From positions 1 to 34,967 of the forward strand of contig CBEVZC010000020.1 of NCBI GenBank assembly GCA_965554225.1: DNA of 34,967 nucleotides, in the 5' to 3' direction. A program made the position numbers and the translations under genes. The DNA is from BMS3ABIN04 sp965554225. GTDB taxonomy: Bacteria > Bacteroidota > Ignavibacteria > Ignavibacteriales > Melioribacteraceae. Below the pieces are notes generated by a model. The model searched no databases and was not told the DNA's origin. It saw only the letters and a program-made list of their open reading frames with translations. Of the stretch, positions 6,639-15,815 are shown piece by piece (position 1 is the first letter of the stretch; each line of letters starts with the position of its first letter).

Positions 6639-7796
6639 TTAATTAACTGAAATGTTATTTTTTAATACCTCTTGTATCGTTTCTTCTGTTATTTCTTCTG
6701 TTGAAACCGAATTATTCAGAGCAATTTCGTTTGCAATTTTTATAATTAAAGCAGGTGTAGGATTTGCTAAATCAAAAGTAGAATTATTATCGTGATGGAG
6801 TGCAACGGCTTCAACAACAGAATCCGGCAAACCCCAAACGCCTAAAAGATAGGCGCCTAATTCAGCGTGATTTGCCTTCAGCAATTTATTTTCAGCTTCA
6901 TGAAACGGAGTGTTCTCAACTCTCATTATTTCCGAAACATTATTGAAGTAATTTTCAAATTCATCAATTAAAATTAGCTTACCAATATCATGCAGTAAAC
7001 CTGCAAGGAACGCATCGTCTTTTAATGATTTAGGATACCCTTTAATTGAACAGATTTTTCTAACATTTTCTGCAACTTCGTTGCTGTGATTCCAAATTTG
7101 GGTGTAAAATTTTGTATTGGAATTATTACCCTCCAGAAGTTTGAAAAGCTTAATTGTAAGGACTAAGTTTTTAATAATGGAGATTCCTAAATAATTTACT
7201 GCTCTGTTTATATCTGTTATTCTTATTGGTAAGCCGAAAAATGCAGAGTTAGAAAGCTGTATAACTTTAGCTGAAATAACAGGGTCTTTTGAAATAATTT
7301 TATCAATGTTGGCCAAAGATACGGCCGAAGAGGACATTTCTTTTTCTAGCTGAAGATAAATGTCCGGTAAACTTGGAAGCTTCTCAATTTTATTTACCAG
7401 CTTAATTAAATCTTCGTTTTGAAGATATTTTCTAAGACCAAAGGCTTTTTCGATAGTTGATTTTATTTTTTCTGGACTTGCAGGTTTTGATAATGATTGG
7501 TGTGCGTAACGGGAAGACTGTATACTCATTTCCTCTTCGGAATAGCCTGATAATGTAATACGTATTATTTCAGGATTCCTTTCCTGAATTTCATGTAAAA
7601 GCTGAGCGCCGGACATGCCGGGCATCCGTAAATCCGTTACAATTACATCAATTCGTTCTTTGCTAATTGTATCCAGCGCTTCTTGACCACTTAGTGCATA
7701 GAACAAATTCCATTCTTTTTTAAATGAATGTAACATTCTTCTTAACCCACTAATTATATTGGGGTCATCATCGACGAATAATATATTTGCTTTCAT
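6639..7796 (-). CDS. Response regulator: REC plus HDOD domain
   Basis: The 385-residue protein has an N-terminal receiver (about 4-118) with D9-D11, phosphoacceptor D55 in TDLRMPGMSG, S83 and K104. After a linker, an HDOD domain covers about 133-340: it opens with LPSLPDIYLQL and includes NSAFFGLP, the NYLG helix and GLLHDIGKL with HD at 269-270. HDOD domains are related to HD phosphohydrolases but usually serve as interaction modules in signalling and motility regulators; no enzymatic activity is established. The expected job is phosphorylation-dependent binding to a target. It follows the 1342-residue kinase by only 3 bp and precedes the REC/HD-GYP-like gene, so these are almost certainly co-transcribed. 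The partner kinase is probably one of the two upstream in the cluster. Confidence 0.9.
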   Translation of the reverse strand: MKANILFVDDDPNIISGLRRMLHSFKKEWNLFYALSGQEALDTISKERIDVIVTDLRMPGMSGAQLLHEIQERNPEIIRITLSGYSEEEMSIQSSRYAHQSLSKPASPEKIKSTIEKAFGLRKYLQNEDLIKLVNKIEKLPSLPDIYLQLEKEMSSSAVSLANIDKIISKDPVISAKVIQLSNSAFFGLPIRITDINRAVNYLGISIIKNLVLTIKLFKLLEGNNSNTKFYTQIWNHSNEVAENVRKICSIKGYPKSLKDDAFLAGLLHDIGKLILIDEFENYFNNVSEIMRVENTPFHEAENKLLKANHAELGAYLLGVWGLPDSVVEAVALHHDNNSTFDLANPTPALIIKIANEIALNNSVSTEEITEETIQEVLKNNISVN

Positions 7797-7799
7797 ACT

Positions 7800-10700
7800 C
7801 TATTCTTTTTTTGTTATGGAATTACTATCAATTGGCAAAGAAATTTTGAATGTTGTCCCTTCTCCGACTTTCGACTCGACAAAAATATTACCGTCATGTT
7901 TTTGTACAATTATATCGTAAGCAATTGCTAATCCTTGTCCGGTTCCTTTTCCAACTTCTTTAGTTGTAAAAAACGGATCGAATATTTTAGAAATCACTTT
8001 TTCAGGTATACCGTTACCATTGTCTGAAATTTGAATTTCTGCTAACTCACCAACTTTTTTAGTTGTTATTTTAATTAATCCCTTGCCACCCGAATCCTTA
8101 AATTTGTCTTCTATTGCATGAGAAGCATTAACTATCATATTTACAATCACCTGATTAAATTCACCCGGCATACAATAAATAGGTGAAAGATGTTCATCAA
8201 AATCCGTTTCCAGTTCTGCAACATACTTCCATGCATTTTTTGAAATGATCACGGTACTTTCTATTAATTTGTGAATATCCGTTTTAACTTTTTCCTTTGG
8301 ACCTTCGTGCGCAAATTCCCGCATTGCTCCAACTATTTTTGCAATTCGCTGAATACCTTCGGTAGATTGGTCAATTGCATTAGGAATTTCCTCTAGAAGA
8401 AATTCTAAATCTGCTTCTTCTGCCAATTCTTTCAATTTATCAGCATTTAAATTTTCATTATTCAAATTTTGAGGTAAATTTAAAATTGGTTTTAAGTCCT
8501 CAAATGAATTTTTAAGAAACGACAGATTATCATTTATAAACTGAGAGGGAGTATTAATTTCATGAGCTATTCCGGCAGCTAAAGTACCAATTGATTCCAT
8601 TTTCTGCGAATGACGAATCTGAGCTTCCATTTGTTTATGAGCAGTAAGGTCTCTTAAAATTCCTTGGGTAGCTTTTTTGCCATTATGATTTATATAAGTG
8701 ACAGAGACCTCTACCTCTTTTTCCTTTCCGTTTTTTGTTATAAGGGTAAACTCAAAATTATCTGTATACTCATTTCGTTTTAATAGCTCCCGCTGCCTTT
8801 CTATAATTAACTTCCTATGCTTTGGTGCAACAAAATCCATTAATTTAAAATTATCGGAAAGAACTGACTCATAATCTATTTCTAATAATTCTAAAAATTT
8901 ATTGTTTACCAGTTCAAATTTATTGTCTACAATTAAATAAACTGCCTCATTCAATCTATCAAGTAGAGTTCTGTATTTTGATTCGGACTCCTGTAATACC
9001 TCCATAAATTGGATTTGCTCCGTAACATCTTCTAACACACCTTCATAGTAAACAAAATTATTTTTGATGTCTTTTATTGTCCAAACACTTTCTCTGGTTT
9101 TAACAATAGATCCATTTTTATTTTTCCATTCGTCTTCAAATCCGTAAACTTTATTTTCCAATTTTAAGATATTTAACAAATGCTTCCTTGATTTAAGATC
9201 GACGAAAATATCATTTTTATTTTTGCCGATAATTTCATCGTAAGAATCGTAACCAAGTATTTTTATAAGCGCGGGATTGATTTTTAAAATTTCGCCATTT
9301 TCATCCATCCTATAGTATCCAACAGTAGCAAATTTTACTAAATCGTTAAAGCGCTTTTCTTTATCTTTTAATTTTTCTTCATATTTTTTCCGGTCTGAAA
9401 TATCTCTGATAATGCCGGTTGCTGTCCACACATTACCGGATTTAGCTTTTGATATTGCCAGCTCAATCGGAAATTCCGTTCCATCTTTTTTTATTGCGGT
9501 TAATTCCAATGTTTTTCCTAAAAAATTCCCTAACCCGGTTTTAAAAAATTTATTCATTCCTTTATAAGCCATTTTTCTATACTTTTCAGGTACAATTAGA
9601 TTATGCAGGTCTTTACCCAGTGCTTCTTTTTCCGTATAACCAAGTATTCTGTGAGCAGCTTCATTCCAAACAGTTATTTTACCATCATTATCAATTCCAA
9701 GTATTGCATCGGTAGCTGTTTGCGTTATAGCACGGAATTTTTCTTCGCTTTGTCTAATTCTTTCTTCCCACTCTTTTCTATCCGTAATATCCCTCGTTAT
9801 ACCAAAAATACCGGTAATATTTCCGTCTTTATCTTTCATTGGAATTTTGGTCGATTCAATCCATCGCTTTACACCATTTGGGTATAATTTTAATTTTTCC
9901 TTTTTACTGTTTTTTCCTGTTTTCATTTGTTGGAGATTTTCTTCCTCAGATTTTTTAGCTGTTTCTTTATCGAAGAAGTCAAAATCTGTTTTCCCTTTTG
10001 CTTCGGAAGGGTTCTTAAGTCCTACTTTTTCGGCACTTACTTTGTTAATTTTTAAGAAGCGTCCATTTATATCTTTAAAGTAAATTGATTCAGGAATATT
10101 ATCCATAAAGATTTGGAAGAGTCGTTGTTCTTCGGCTAATTTTTCTTCCATCAGTTTTCGTTCAATTATTAAACCTGTTTGATTTACTATATAGGCTAAT
10201 AATTCTTTATCTTCTTCGCTGTATATTATTTCTTTATCATATGATTGTATTGCCAGAACACCGGACGGTATTGAATTTATAAAGAATGGAACTCCAATCC
10301 ATGAAGCAGGAAGAGTACCAATTTTATCCACTTCGTTTTTCTCAACCAATTTTTCATAGAGATCTTTTGTATAAATAAGCGGTTCACCGGTTTTCAAAAC
10401 ATATTCGGTAAACCCCTTCTTTCTTGCTCTTGGTTCCGGCGGTTCGTCAAACTGATCAACAAAATACGGAAAAGAGATTAAATCTTTTTGTGGATCATAA
10501 AGTGCAACGTAACAATTTTCAGCAGGTATTATTTTTTTAATCTTGTTATGTATTTCTTTTAGTAAATCATCTAAATTATTTGTTGAGATAGCAAGTTTCC
10601 CAACTTCAAGTAGAAGACCGCGTTTCTTCCTTTCAAATTCTTGTTTTGTAATATCCTGTTTGATTGCTATATAATTTGTAATTTCGCCATTAAAATCTTT

Positions 10701-11828
10701 AACGGGTGTTATTATCATTTCTTCCGAATATATTGATCCATCTTTCTTTTTATTCTTAATCTTTCCGCGCCAAACTTTTCCAGCACTAATTGTACTCCAA
10801 AGATTTTTATAGAAGCTGGTATCATGCAGCCCTGATTTAAGAATATTTGGATTTTCATTTTTGACTTCTTCAGCGGTATAGCCGGTAAGTTTTGTAAATG
10901 CCGGGTTTGTCCAAATTATATTTCCTTTAGCATCTGTAATCACAATACCATTTGCAGCAGCTTTAAGAGCTTCAATTTGAATATTTAAAATATTATTAAG
11001 TTGTTTGGTTTCCGTTAAGTCCGATGCAAAAGCAAAAATTGCTTTCTCGCCTTGCCAGTTTCCTATGTATATCTCTGTATCCGCTTGAATTAGTGTTCCG
11101 TCTTTTGCTATAAACGGGACATTACACTTTCTGCTCTGCCCGGTTGTAAAATTATGTAAGTCATTCTCTATTTCATCGTGAAATTCAACCGGTCGTATAT
11201 CAAAGACAGTTTTTGTTTTAATCTCTTCCGGTGAATAATTTAGGGCTGAGAGCAAAGTTGAATTAACAAATTTCAATTCTCCGTCAAAATTTGAAATGCT
11301 TACAAAGTCATTTAAAGAATTTAAAATTCCTATAATAGAATCCTTCTGTTCAATATTTTGCTGTACTAATTGTTGATGCTCATCTCTATTGAGGTAAAGA
11401 GCAATAATTTCTCCGTTGGGAAGTTTTGATACAAAGTTTTCTCTAAAGCCTTGTGTTTTATCGTCTTTATATAGTGTTGTCGGGTGAAATGCAGGCGCCC
11501 CCGTTTTGTAAACTCTTTGAAATAAATCAAAAAGGCCGAAATCTTTTACTCCGGGGAAAACTTCGGTTACATTTTTACCAAGTACGCGTTCCCTTTTTAT
11601 TCCCGCTAATTGTTCTGATTTATTGTTAAAGTAAGTGAAAACAAAATCATCTCCGTCGTTTACAGCTTTATAAACTGCAATAGCAAGTTCGGAATTTTCG
11701 AAGGATTTGTAAAAATTCCGGTAAAAATCTGTAAAGTGAGATAGTTTGCTTTTAAGGTGAGAGTTTTCTTTTTGAAGCCTCTCAAATTTTATTTTTAGTT
11801 CGCTTAGAGTTTTATCTTCAGTCAGCAT
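7800..11828 (-). CDS. Soluble multi-PAS/GAF sensor histidine kinase (7 PAS, 1 GAF)
   Basis: The 1342-residue protein has no membrane segment and should be cytoplasmic. After a short coiled coil it carries PAS domains at about 35-150, 165-275 and 285-395, a GAF domain at 403-560 (IGVPFF...GVLAIQSY), and PAS domains at 565-682, 697-813, 827-938 and 949-1063. The kinase core follows. The phospho-accepting His is H1089 in GIAHEINTPSQF, a variant H-box subfamily (HEINTP) with a long helical insert before the ATPase. The HATPase has N-box NASHAIED, G1 DNGNGIP and the FDPFFTTK lid. There is no fused receiver, so phosphate must pass to separate receivers. It lies 22 bp after the PAS4 kinase and 3 bp before the REC-HDOD gene. 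Ligands of the PAS and GAF domains are unknown. Confidence 0.92.
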   Translation of the reverse strand: MLTEDKTLSELKIKFERLQKENSHLKSKLSHFTDFYRNFYKSFENSELAIAVYKAVNDGDDFVFTYFNNKSEQLAGIKRERVLGKNVTEVFPGVKDFGLFDLFQRVYKTGAPAFHPTTLYKDDKTQGFRENFVSKLPNGEIIALYLNRDEHQQLVQQNIEQKDSIIGILNSLNDFVSISNFDGELKFVNSTLLSALNYSPEEIKTKTVFDIRPVEFHDEIENDLHNFTTGQSRKCNVPFIAKDGTLIQADTEIYIGNWQGEKAIFAFASDLTETKQLNNILNIQIEALKAAANGIVITDAKGNIIWTNPAFTKLTGYTAEEVKNENPNILKSGLHDTSFYKNLWSTISAGKVWRGKIKNKKKDGSIYSEEMIITPVKDFNGEITNYIAIKQDITKQEFERKKRGLLLEVGKLAISTNNLDDLLKEIHNKIKKIIPAENCYVALYDPQKDLISFPYFVDQFDEPPEPRARKKGFTEYVLKTGEPLIYTKDLYEKLVEKNEVDKIGTLPASWIGVPFFINSIPSGVLAIQSYDKEIIYSEEDKELLAYIVNQTGLIIERKLMEEKLAEEQRLFQIFMDNIPESIYFKDINGRFLKINKVSAEKVGLKNPSEAKGKTDFDFFDKETAKKSEEENLQQMKTGKNSKKEKLKLYPNGVKRWIESTKIPMKDKDGNITGIFGITRDITDRKEWEERIRQSEEKFRAITQTATDAILGIDNDGKITVWNEAAHRILGYTEKEALGKDLHNLIVPEKYRKMAYKGMNKFFKTGLGNFLGKTLELTAIKKDGTEFPIELAISKAKSGNVWTATGIIRDISDRKKYEEKLKDKEKRFNDLVKFATVGYYRMDENGEILKINPALIKILGYDSYDEIIGKNKNDIFVDLKSRKHLLNILKLENKVYGFEDEWKNKNGSIVKTRESVWTIKDIKNNFVYYEGVLEDVTEQIQFMEVLQESESKYRTLLDRLNEAVYLIVDNKFELVNNKFLELLEIDYESVLSDNFKLMDFVAPKHRKLIIERQRELLKRNEYTDNFEFTLITKNGKEKEVEVSVTYINHNGKKATQGILRDLTAHKQMEAQIRHSQKMESIGTLAAGIAHEINTPSQFINDNLSFLKNSFEDLKPILNLPQNLNNENLNADKLKELAEEADLEFLLEEIPNAIDQSTEGIQRIAKIVGAMREFAHEGPKEKVKTDIHKLIESTVIISKNAWKYVAELETDFDEHLSPIYCMPGEFNQVIVNMIVNASHAIEDKFKDSGGKGLIKITTKKVGELAEIQISDNGNGIPEKVISKIFDPFFTTKEVGKGTGQGLAIAYDIIVQKHDGNIFVESKVGEGTTFKISLPIDSNSITKKE

Positions 11829-11850
11829 AATATTTAATTAACTTTTTATG

Positions 11851-14622
11851 TTAATTATCGTCAGAGAAGGCATTAAACTTTACAGTAAAAATGGAACCCA
11901 CATCTTTTTTACTTGAAACATCAATTTGGGCATTATTTAGGTTGCAGTATTGTTTTGAAAGAGTTAAACCAAGTCCGTTTCCGTCAAATTTACGCGTATA
12001 CCCTTGTTGTTCCTGGCTAAAAGGATTAAACAGATTAGGTAAGTATTCCTTTGAAATACCCACTCCTGTGTCAATAACTTTTACAATAACTTTTTTATCT
12101 TCAGAATTTTTTACAACTATTTCAACCTTACCCTTGGGTGTAAATTTAATTGCATTATCAATTAGGTTGCTGAATATTTGTCCTGTACTATATCTATCAG
12201 CTTTTATATAAGTTGTTTCAGCATTGTTATGAAGTGTAAACTTAAGTTTCTTTTCATTTGCTTCTTGTTTAAAGGTGTCATATAAATTCTCAAGAATATC
12301 GGAATAAAGATCAAATTTTGTCGGGTTTAATCTATATGACCCTGTCTGGATTTCGGACATATTTAAGATAAGTCCGATAGTTCTTATCAATCTTTCGCTG
12401 GCATGCTTTATTGTATGAAATCCGGTTAATAAATCTTCGTTCAAATGTTCTTTTACTTCTTCTTTTATTAAACCTGTAAAATTTAAAATATTGTTTAAAG
12501 GAGTTCGAATTTCATGAGACATTTGTGCAAGGAATTCCGATTTTAATCTATCCGATTTTTCCGCTTCTTTTCTAGCTGCTATTAATTCTTCTCGGTATTC
12601 TTTTCTTTGAATAGAAGAACTTAAAGTCTCCGCAGAACTTTTTAACGCCTCAACAATGCCCTGGCTCCAAATGCGGTCAAATGAACATTCGTGGAATTCT
12701 ATTGCTCCCCAAAATTTATCATTAACAAAAATTGGTAAAATCAGTACGGATTTAACATTCTCTGATTCCAACGATATTCTTTCTATAGGTGGTAAATCTT
12801 TAACTAAGCTATTAATTATTTTTCTATTTGAAAGCTCCGGGTACCATTGAAATAGCGAATTAAATTTTGTTTGAGGTTTAATATTCTCGTTTATCCACTC
12901 GGCTTTATTTGTAAATGAAATTATGTTACTCTCTGAAACTTCACACTTAAATATATTAATTCTACTCACTTCAGCAGCTTTCCCAAGCTCGGAAATCATT
13001 TCCTTTAATAAGTCTAACCAGTTTTCATTTTTTAAAGATGACTCAGATAGAATTCTAAGAACCTTAAGTATTTTTGTCTGTTTTTTTATTTCTTCTTCTG
13101 CTTTTACTCTTTGAGTAATATCTTCAAGTGTTCCCTCATAATAACTAAGTTGACCTTTGTAATCCCAGAAGGATTGTGCACTTTCCCGTATATGTATTAT
13201 TTCACCGTCAGGTTTTTTCCAGCTAGCCTCAAATCCGAATACTTTTCCTTCGGTTTGGATAATATATTTAAATTTCTTTCTCGATTCACGATCAACATAG
13301 CAATCATTTTCAACATCTGTTTTATTAAACTCCGCAATCGAATCAAATCCTAGAATTCCTAATAATTGATTGTTTGCCATTAGAAGTTTGCCGTCTTTTC
13401 CGGCTCTATAAATACCAATTGTTGAATTCTCAAACATGCTTCTGAACTTACGTTCGCTTTCGTAAAGTTTTTCTTCTGCAGCTTTTCTTTTAGAAATATC
13501 CGAAGCGGCATAAACAAAGCCCAGAATATTACCTCCATTTTTCATAATAAGTGAACGGTTTAGCATTGCCGGAAACTCGGATTTGTCTTTTTTTATAATC
13601 CCGACTTCTCCCTTCCAGTCTCCCGATGATTCGGAAGAATTAACTACCTCTGTCTTATTTGGGATTATACCATCCGGGAACAAGATAGCCACATTCTCAC
13701 CAATTACTTCCGTTGGTAAATACTTTGTTTTACTTAGCGCCGCTTCATTTATAAATTTAATTTTATTTTCAGTATCCGTTATAATTACAATTTCAGAAAT
13801 GCTTTTAAGTGCACTGGTAAGTAAGTTCGTTTTTTCTTCTGCTTCTTTATTTTCTGTAATATTTTGTTTTATAGCTATAAAGTGAGTTAGTTCTCCTTCG
13901 TTATAGATTGGAGTAATCGTCATATCTTCATAGTATAATTCACCTGCTTTATTTTTATTTACAATTTCGCCTCTCCATATTTTACCGGCTGTAATTGTAT
14001 CCCACAATTTTTTATAGAAACTATCATCATGAACCCCGGATTTTAGTATTCGCGGGCTTTTACCAATTACTTCGTTATCGGAATATCCGGTTAGCTTATT
14101 GAAAGAAGAGTTCACCCACAATATATTTCCGAATTTATCTGTAATAACAATTGAGTTAGCTGCAGTTTCCAATGCTGAAATTAGTAAAATAATTTGTTTG
14201 TTAGCATTCGTAATTTCAGAAATATCTTTTGTAGTAATGAGGAAACCGATTGGTTCATTATCTTCATTTTTTAGGAGGGTAAAACTTATTTCGGCGGCAA
14301 ATTCCGAGCCGTCTTTTCGTATGCAATTATATTGAATTTTGTCTAAGGAACCATCTTGTAAAGCCTTTCTCATATCTTTTTTAGCTTTAGAATATTCCTC
14401 TTCTTTTAGAAATTTAATAAAATTTTGACCAATAATTTCATTGCTAGTTGAATACCCGTGTAGTTTAGAAGTAACGTCGTTGCAGATTATGATTTTGCCA
14501 TCCAAATCAATAATGGAAATACCTTCTGAAATGGAATTAAATGCGGTATGAAGACTATTGTTTGAACTACGCAGCGAATTTATATTAGAAAATAGATTGT
14601 ATGTATTCATGATTTTTCCCAT
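11851..14622 (-). CDS. Soluble PAS4-GAF sensor histidine kinase
   Basis: The 923-residue cytoplasmic protein has four PAS domains (about 26-138, 150-258, 268-378, 390-505), a GAF-like domain (about 520-672), a short coiled coil, and a classical HisKA H-box with H703 in MSHEIRTPLNN. The HATPase domain (about 800-920) has NLIDNAIKFTPKG, DTGVGIS, FNPFSQ and GNGLGLTLSK. No membrane segment, signal peptide or receiver is present. The annotated ATG at 14622 lies 2 bp after the stop of the lone receiver gene. A second ATG four codons in (MNTYNLF, at 14610) is an alternative start. PAS2 and PAS4 closely resemble PAS3 and PAS6 of the downstream kinase, so the two probably arose by duplication and domain reshuffling. 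The likely receiver partners are the lone REC, REC-HDOD and REC/HD proteins of the same operon. Confidence 0.92.
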   Translation of the reverse strand: MGKIMNTYNLFSNINSLRSSNNSLHTAFNSISEGISIIDLDGKIIICNDVTSKLHGYSTSNEIIGQNFIKFLKEEEYSKAKKDMRKALQDGSLDKIQYNCIRKDGSEFAAEISFTLLKNEDNEPIGFLITTKDISEITNANKQIILLISALETAANSIVITDKFGNILWVNSSFNKLTGYSDNEVIGKSPRILKSGVHDDSFYKKLWDTITAGKIWRGEIVNKNKAGELYYEDMTITPIYNEGELTHFIAIKQNITENKEAEEKTNLLTSALKSISEIVIITDTENKIKFINEAALSKTKYLPTEVIGENVAILFPDGIIPNKTEVVNSSESSGDWKGEVGIIKKDKSEFPAMLNRSLIMKNGGNILGFVYAASDISKRKAAEEKLYESERKFRSMFENSTIGIYRAGKDGKLLMANNQLLGILGFDSIAEFNKTDVENDCYVDRESRKKFKYIIQTEGKVFGFEASWKKPDGEIIHIRESAQSFWDYKGQLSYYEGTLEDITQRVKAEEEIKKQTKILKVLRILSESSLKNENWLDLLKEMISELGKAAEVSRINIFKCEVSESNIISFTNKAEWINENIKPQTKFNSLFQWYPELSNRKIINSLVKDLPPIERISLESENVKSVLILPIFVNDKFWGAIEFHECSFDRIWSQGIVEALKSSAETLSSSIQRKEYREELIAARKEAEKSDRLKSEFLAQMSHEIRTPLNNILNFTGLIKEEVKEHLNEDLLTGFHTIKHASERLIRTIGLILNMSEIQTGSYRLNPTKFDLYSDILENLYDTFKQEANEKKLKFTLHNNAETTYIKADRYSTGQIFSNLIDNAIKFTPKGKVEIVVKNSEDKKVIVKVIDTGVGISKEYLPNLFNPFSQEQQGYTRKFDGNGLGLTLSKQYCNLNNAQIDVSSKKDVGSIFTVKFNAFSDDN

Positions 14623-14624
14623 TA

Positions 14625-14990
14625 TTAATAACTTTCATGCAGCTTCAATACAACCTCATGTACTTTTTCAAATTCATTAGTTTTATCGAAAAAATAATCT
14701 GCTCCGGCTTCTAGTGCAGCTTCTTTGTATTGTGCATAAGGATAGTTGGTTAGAACAATAATAGAAGCGGAATTATTTGATTGCTTAAGATGTCTTACAA
14801 ATTCAATTCCGCTGCCTCCTGGCATCCTGATATCGGTAATAATAATATCAGGATTTAACTCTTTAACTAATTTTTTTGCCTCTATTGAGTTTTCAGCCTC
14901 AATAAACATTTCTGTCTCTGAGATGTTCGTCAGCAATTCTATTAACCTATCCCGCAAAAGTTCCGAATCGTCTACTATAAGAATTTTCAT
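14625..14990 (-). CDS. Stand-alone CheY-like receiver protein
   Basis: The 121-residue protein is a receiver domain only: acidic pair D7-D8, phosphoacceptor D53 in ITDIRMPGGSG, T81, aromatic Y83 region and K103 are all present. It should therefore be phosphorylatable. With no output domain it may act as a CheY-like diffusible signal or as a shuttle or phosphate sink between kinases. It is the first gene of the five-gene cluster. A good Shine-Dalgarno (GAGG, six bases before the ATG) supports this start. The next gene begins 2 bp after its stop. Confidence 0.92.
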   Translation of the reverse strand: MKILIVDDSELLRDRLIELLTNISETEMFIEAENSIEAKKLVKELNPDIIITDIRMPGGSGIEFVRHLKQSNNSASIIVLTNYPYAQYKEAALEAGADYFFDKTNEFEKVHEVVLKLHESY

Positions 14991-15069
14991 TATTTACCTC
15001 GGAGAATATTTTCAAAATGATTAAATGTAAGTTAGAATGTTTTAATATTTTAGTAAATAGGATAATACC

Positions 15070-15098
15070 GTTATATTTTTTACATTTTTGCTTTTGAA
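15070..15098 (-). promoter_or_regulatory. Candidate promoter for the five-gene signalling cluster
   Basis: Reading the minus strand, TTCAAA (15098-15093) and TATAAC (15075-15070) are separated by 17 bp, predicting a start near 15063 and a leader of about 70 bases to the lone receiver gene. It lies in the 192-bp gap after the LuxR-type regulator. An 18-bp inverted repeat sits directly upstream of the -35 element. Confidence 0.38.
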
Positions 15099-15100
15099 TG

Positions 15101-15118
15101 TGTAGGAAAAGTCTTACA
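15101..15118. promoter_or_regulatory. Candidate operator: imperfect 7-4-7 inverted repeat
   Basis: TGTAGGA (15101-15107), AAAG, TCTTACA (15112-15118) form an inverted repeat with one mismatch. Its centre is about 46-47 bases upstream of the predicted start of the five-gene cluster. This is where an activator dimer would contact RNA polymerase. NarL/FixJ-family regulators bind such two-fold heptamer sites, and a member of that family is encoded immediately upstream. The link is an inference and only one copy was seen. Confidence 0.3.
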
Positions 15119-15182
15119 AAAGAGGATATTTTAAAATGGAATTTATGGGACTAAAATATAATTTGGAAATTTGGTGTTTAAT

Positions 15183-15812
15183 TTAATCAATCAATTCGTT
15201 TTCCAGAGCATATTTTATTAGCTCAGCATTGTTGTTTAAGTTGAGCTTTTCAAGAATTCGGGTCCGGTATGTACTTACGGTTTTTATACTAATAAATAAT
15301 TCGTCCGCAATATCCTTTAGTGGTTTCCCCGAAGCAATTTTTTGTAAAACCTGGAACTCTCGATCGGAAAGAGTTTCATAAAGTGCTTGAGTATTATTAA
15401 GCCCAAGTTCGGTTGCAAGTTTTTCCGCTAAATGATTTGAAACATATCTACCGCCGGAGGAAGCTTTTAGAATTGCTTTTTTAAGTTCTTCGGGTGCAGT
15501 ATGCTTTGGTATAAAGCCGGCGGCACCTGTTTTAAGGACCCGTTTTGCATATTGGTCTTCCGAATGAATGCTTAAAATCAAAACAGGAAGTTTCGGTTTA
15601 TTAGTTTTAATTTCTTTTAAAACATCCAGACCACTTTTACCAGGCATGGAAATATCCAGAAGCACAACATCGTAATGATTGGCGTTTATTTTTTCAATTA
15701 CTTCAAATCCGGTAGAAGCTTCTTCAACTGCAGCAACCTGAGGCATGCTTGTGATAATTTGTTTGATTCCTTCCCTAACAATAGTATGATCATCTGCAAT
15801 AAGTATTTTCAT
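15183..15812 (-). CDS. NarL/LuxR-family response regulator
   Basis: The 209-residue protein has an N-terminal receiver (acidic D7-D8, phosphoacceptor D53 in LLDISMPGKSG, S81, K103). A C-terminal LuxR-type helix-turn-helix covers about 147-205 and includes LSDREFQVLQ and the recognition region ISIKTVSTYRTRILEKL. Length is standard for the family. It starts 3 bp after the stop of the nine-PAS kinase, whose HisKA_3 core is the type that pairs with NarL regulators, so the two form a cognate pair. It is the only DNA-binding protein in the 15-kb signalling block. Candidate targets include the inverted repeat in the 192-bp gap downstream of its own gene. Confidence 0.93.
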   Translation of the reverse strand: MKILIADDHTIVREGIKQIITSMPQVAAVEEASTGFEVIEKINANHYDVVLLDISMPGKSGLDVLKEIKTNKPKLPVLILSIHSEDQYAKRVLKTGAAGFIPKHTAPEELKKAILKASSGGRYVSNHLAEKLATELGLNNTQALYETLSDREFQVLQKIASGKPLKDIADELFISIKTVSTYRTRILEKLNLNNNAELIKYALENELID

Positions 15813-15815
15813 TTT

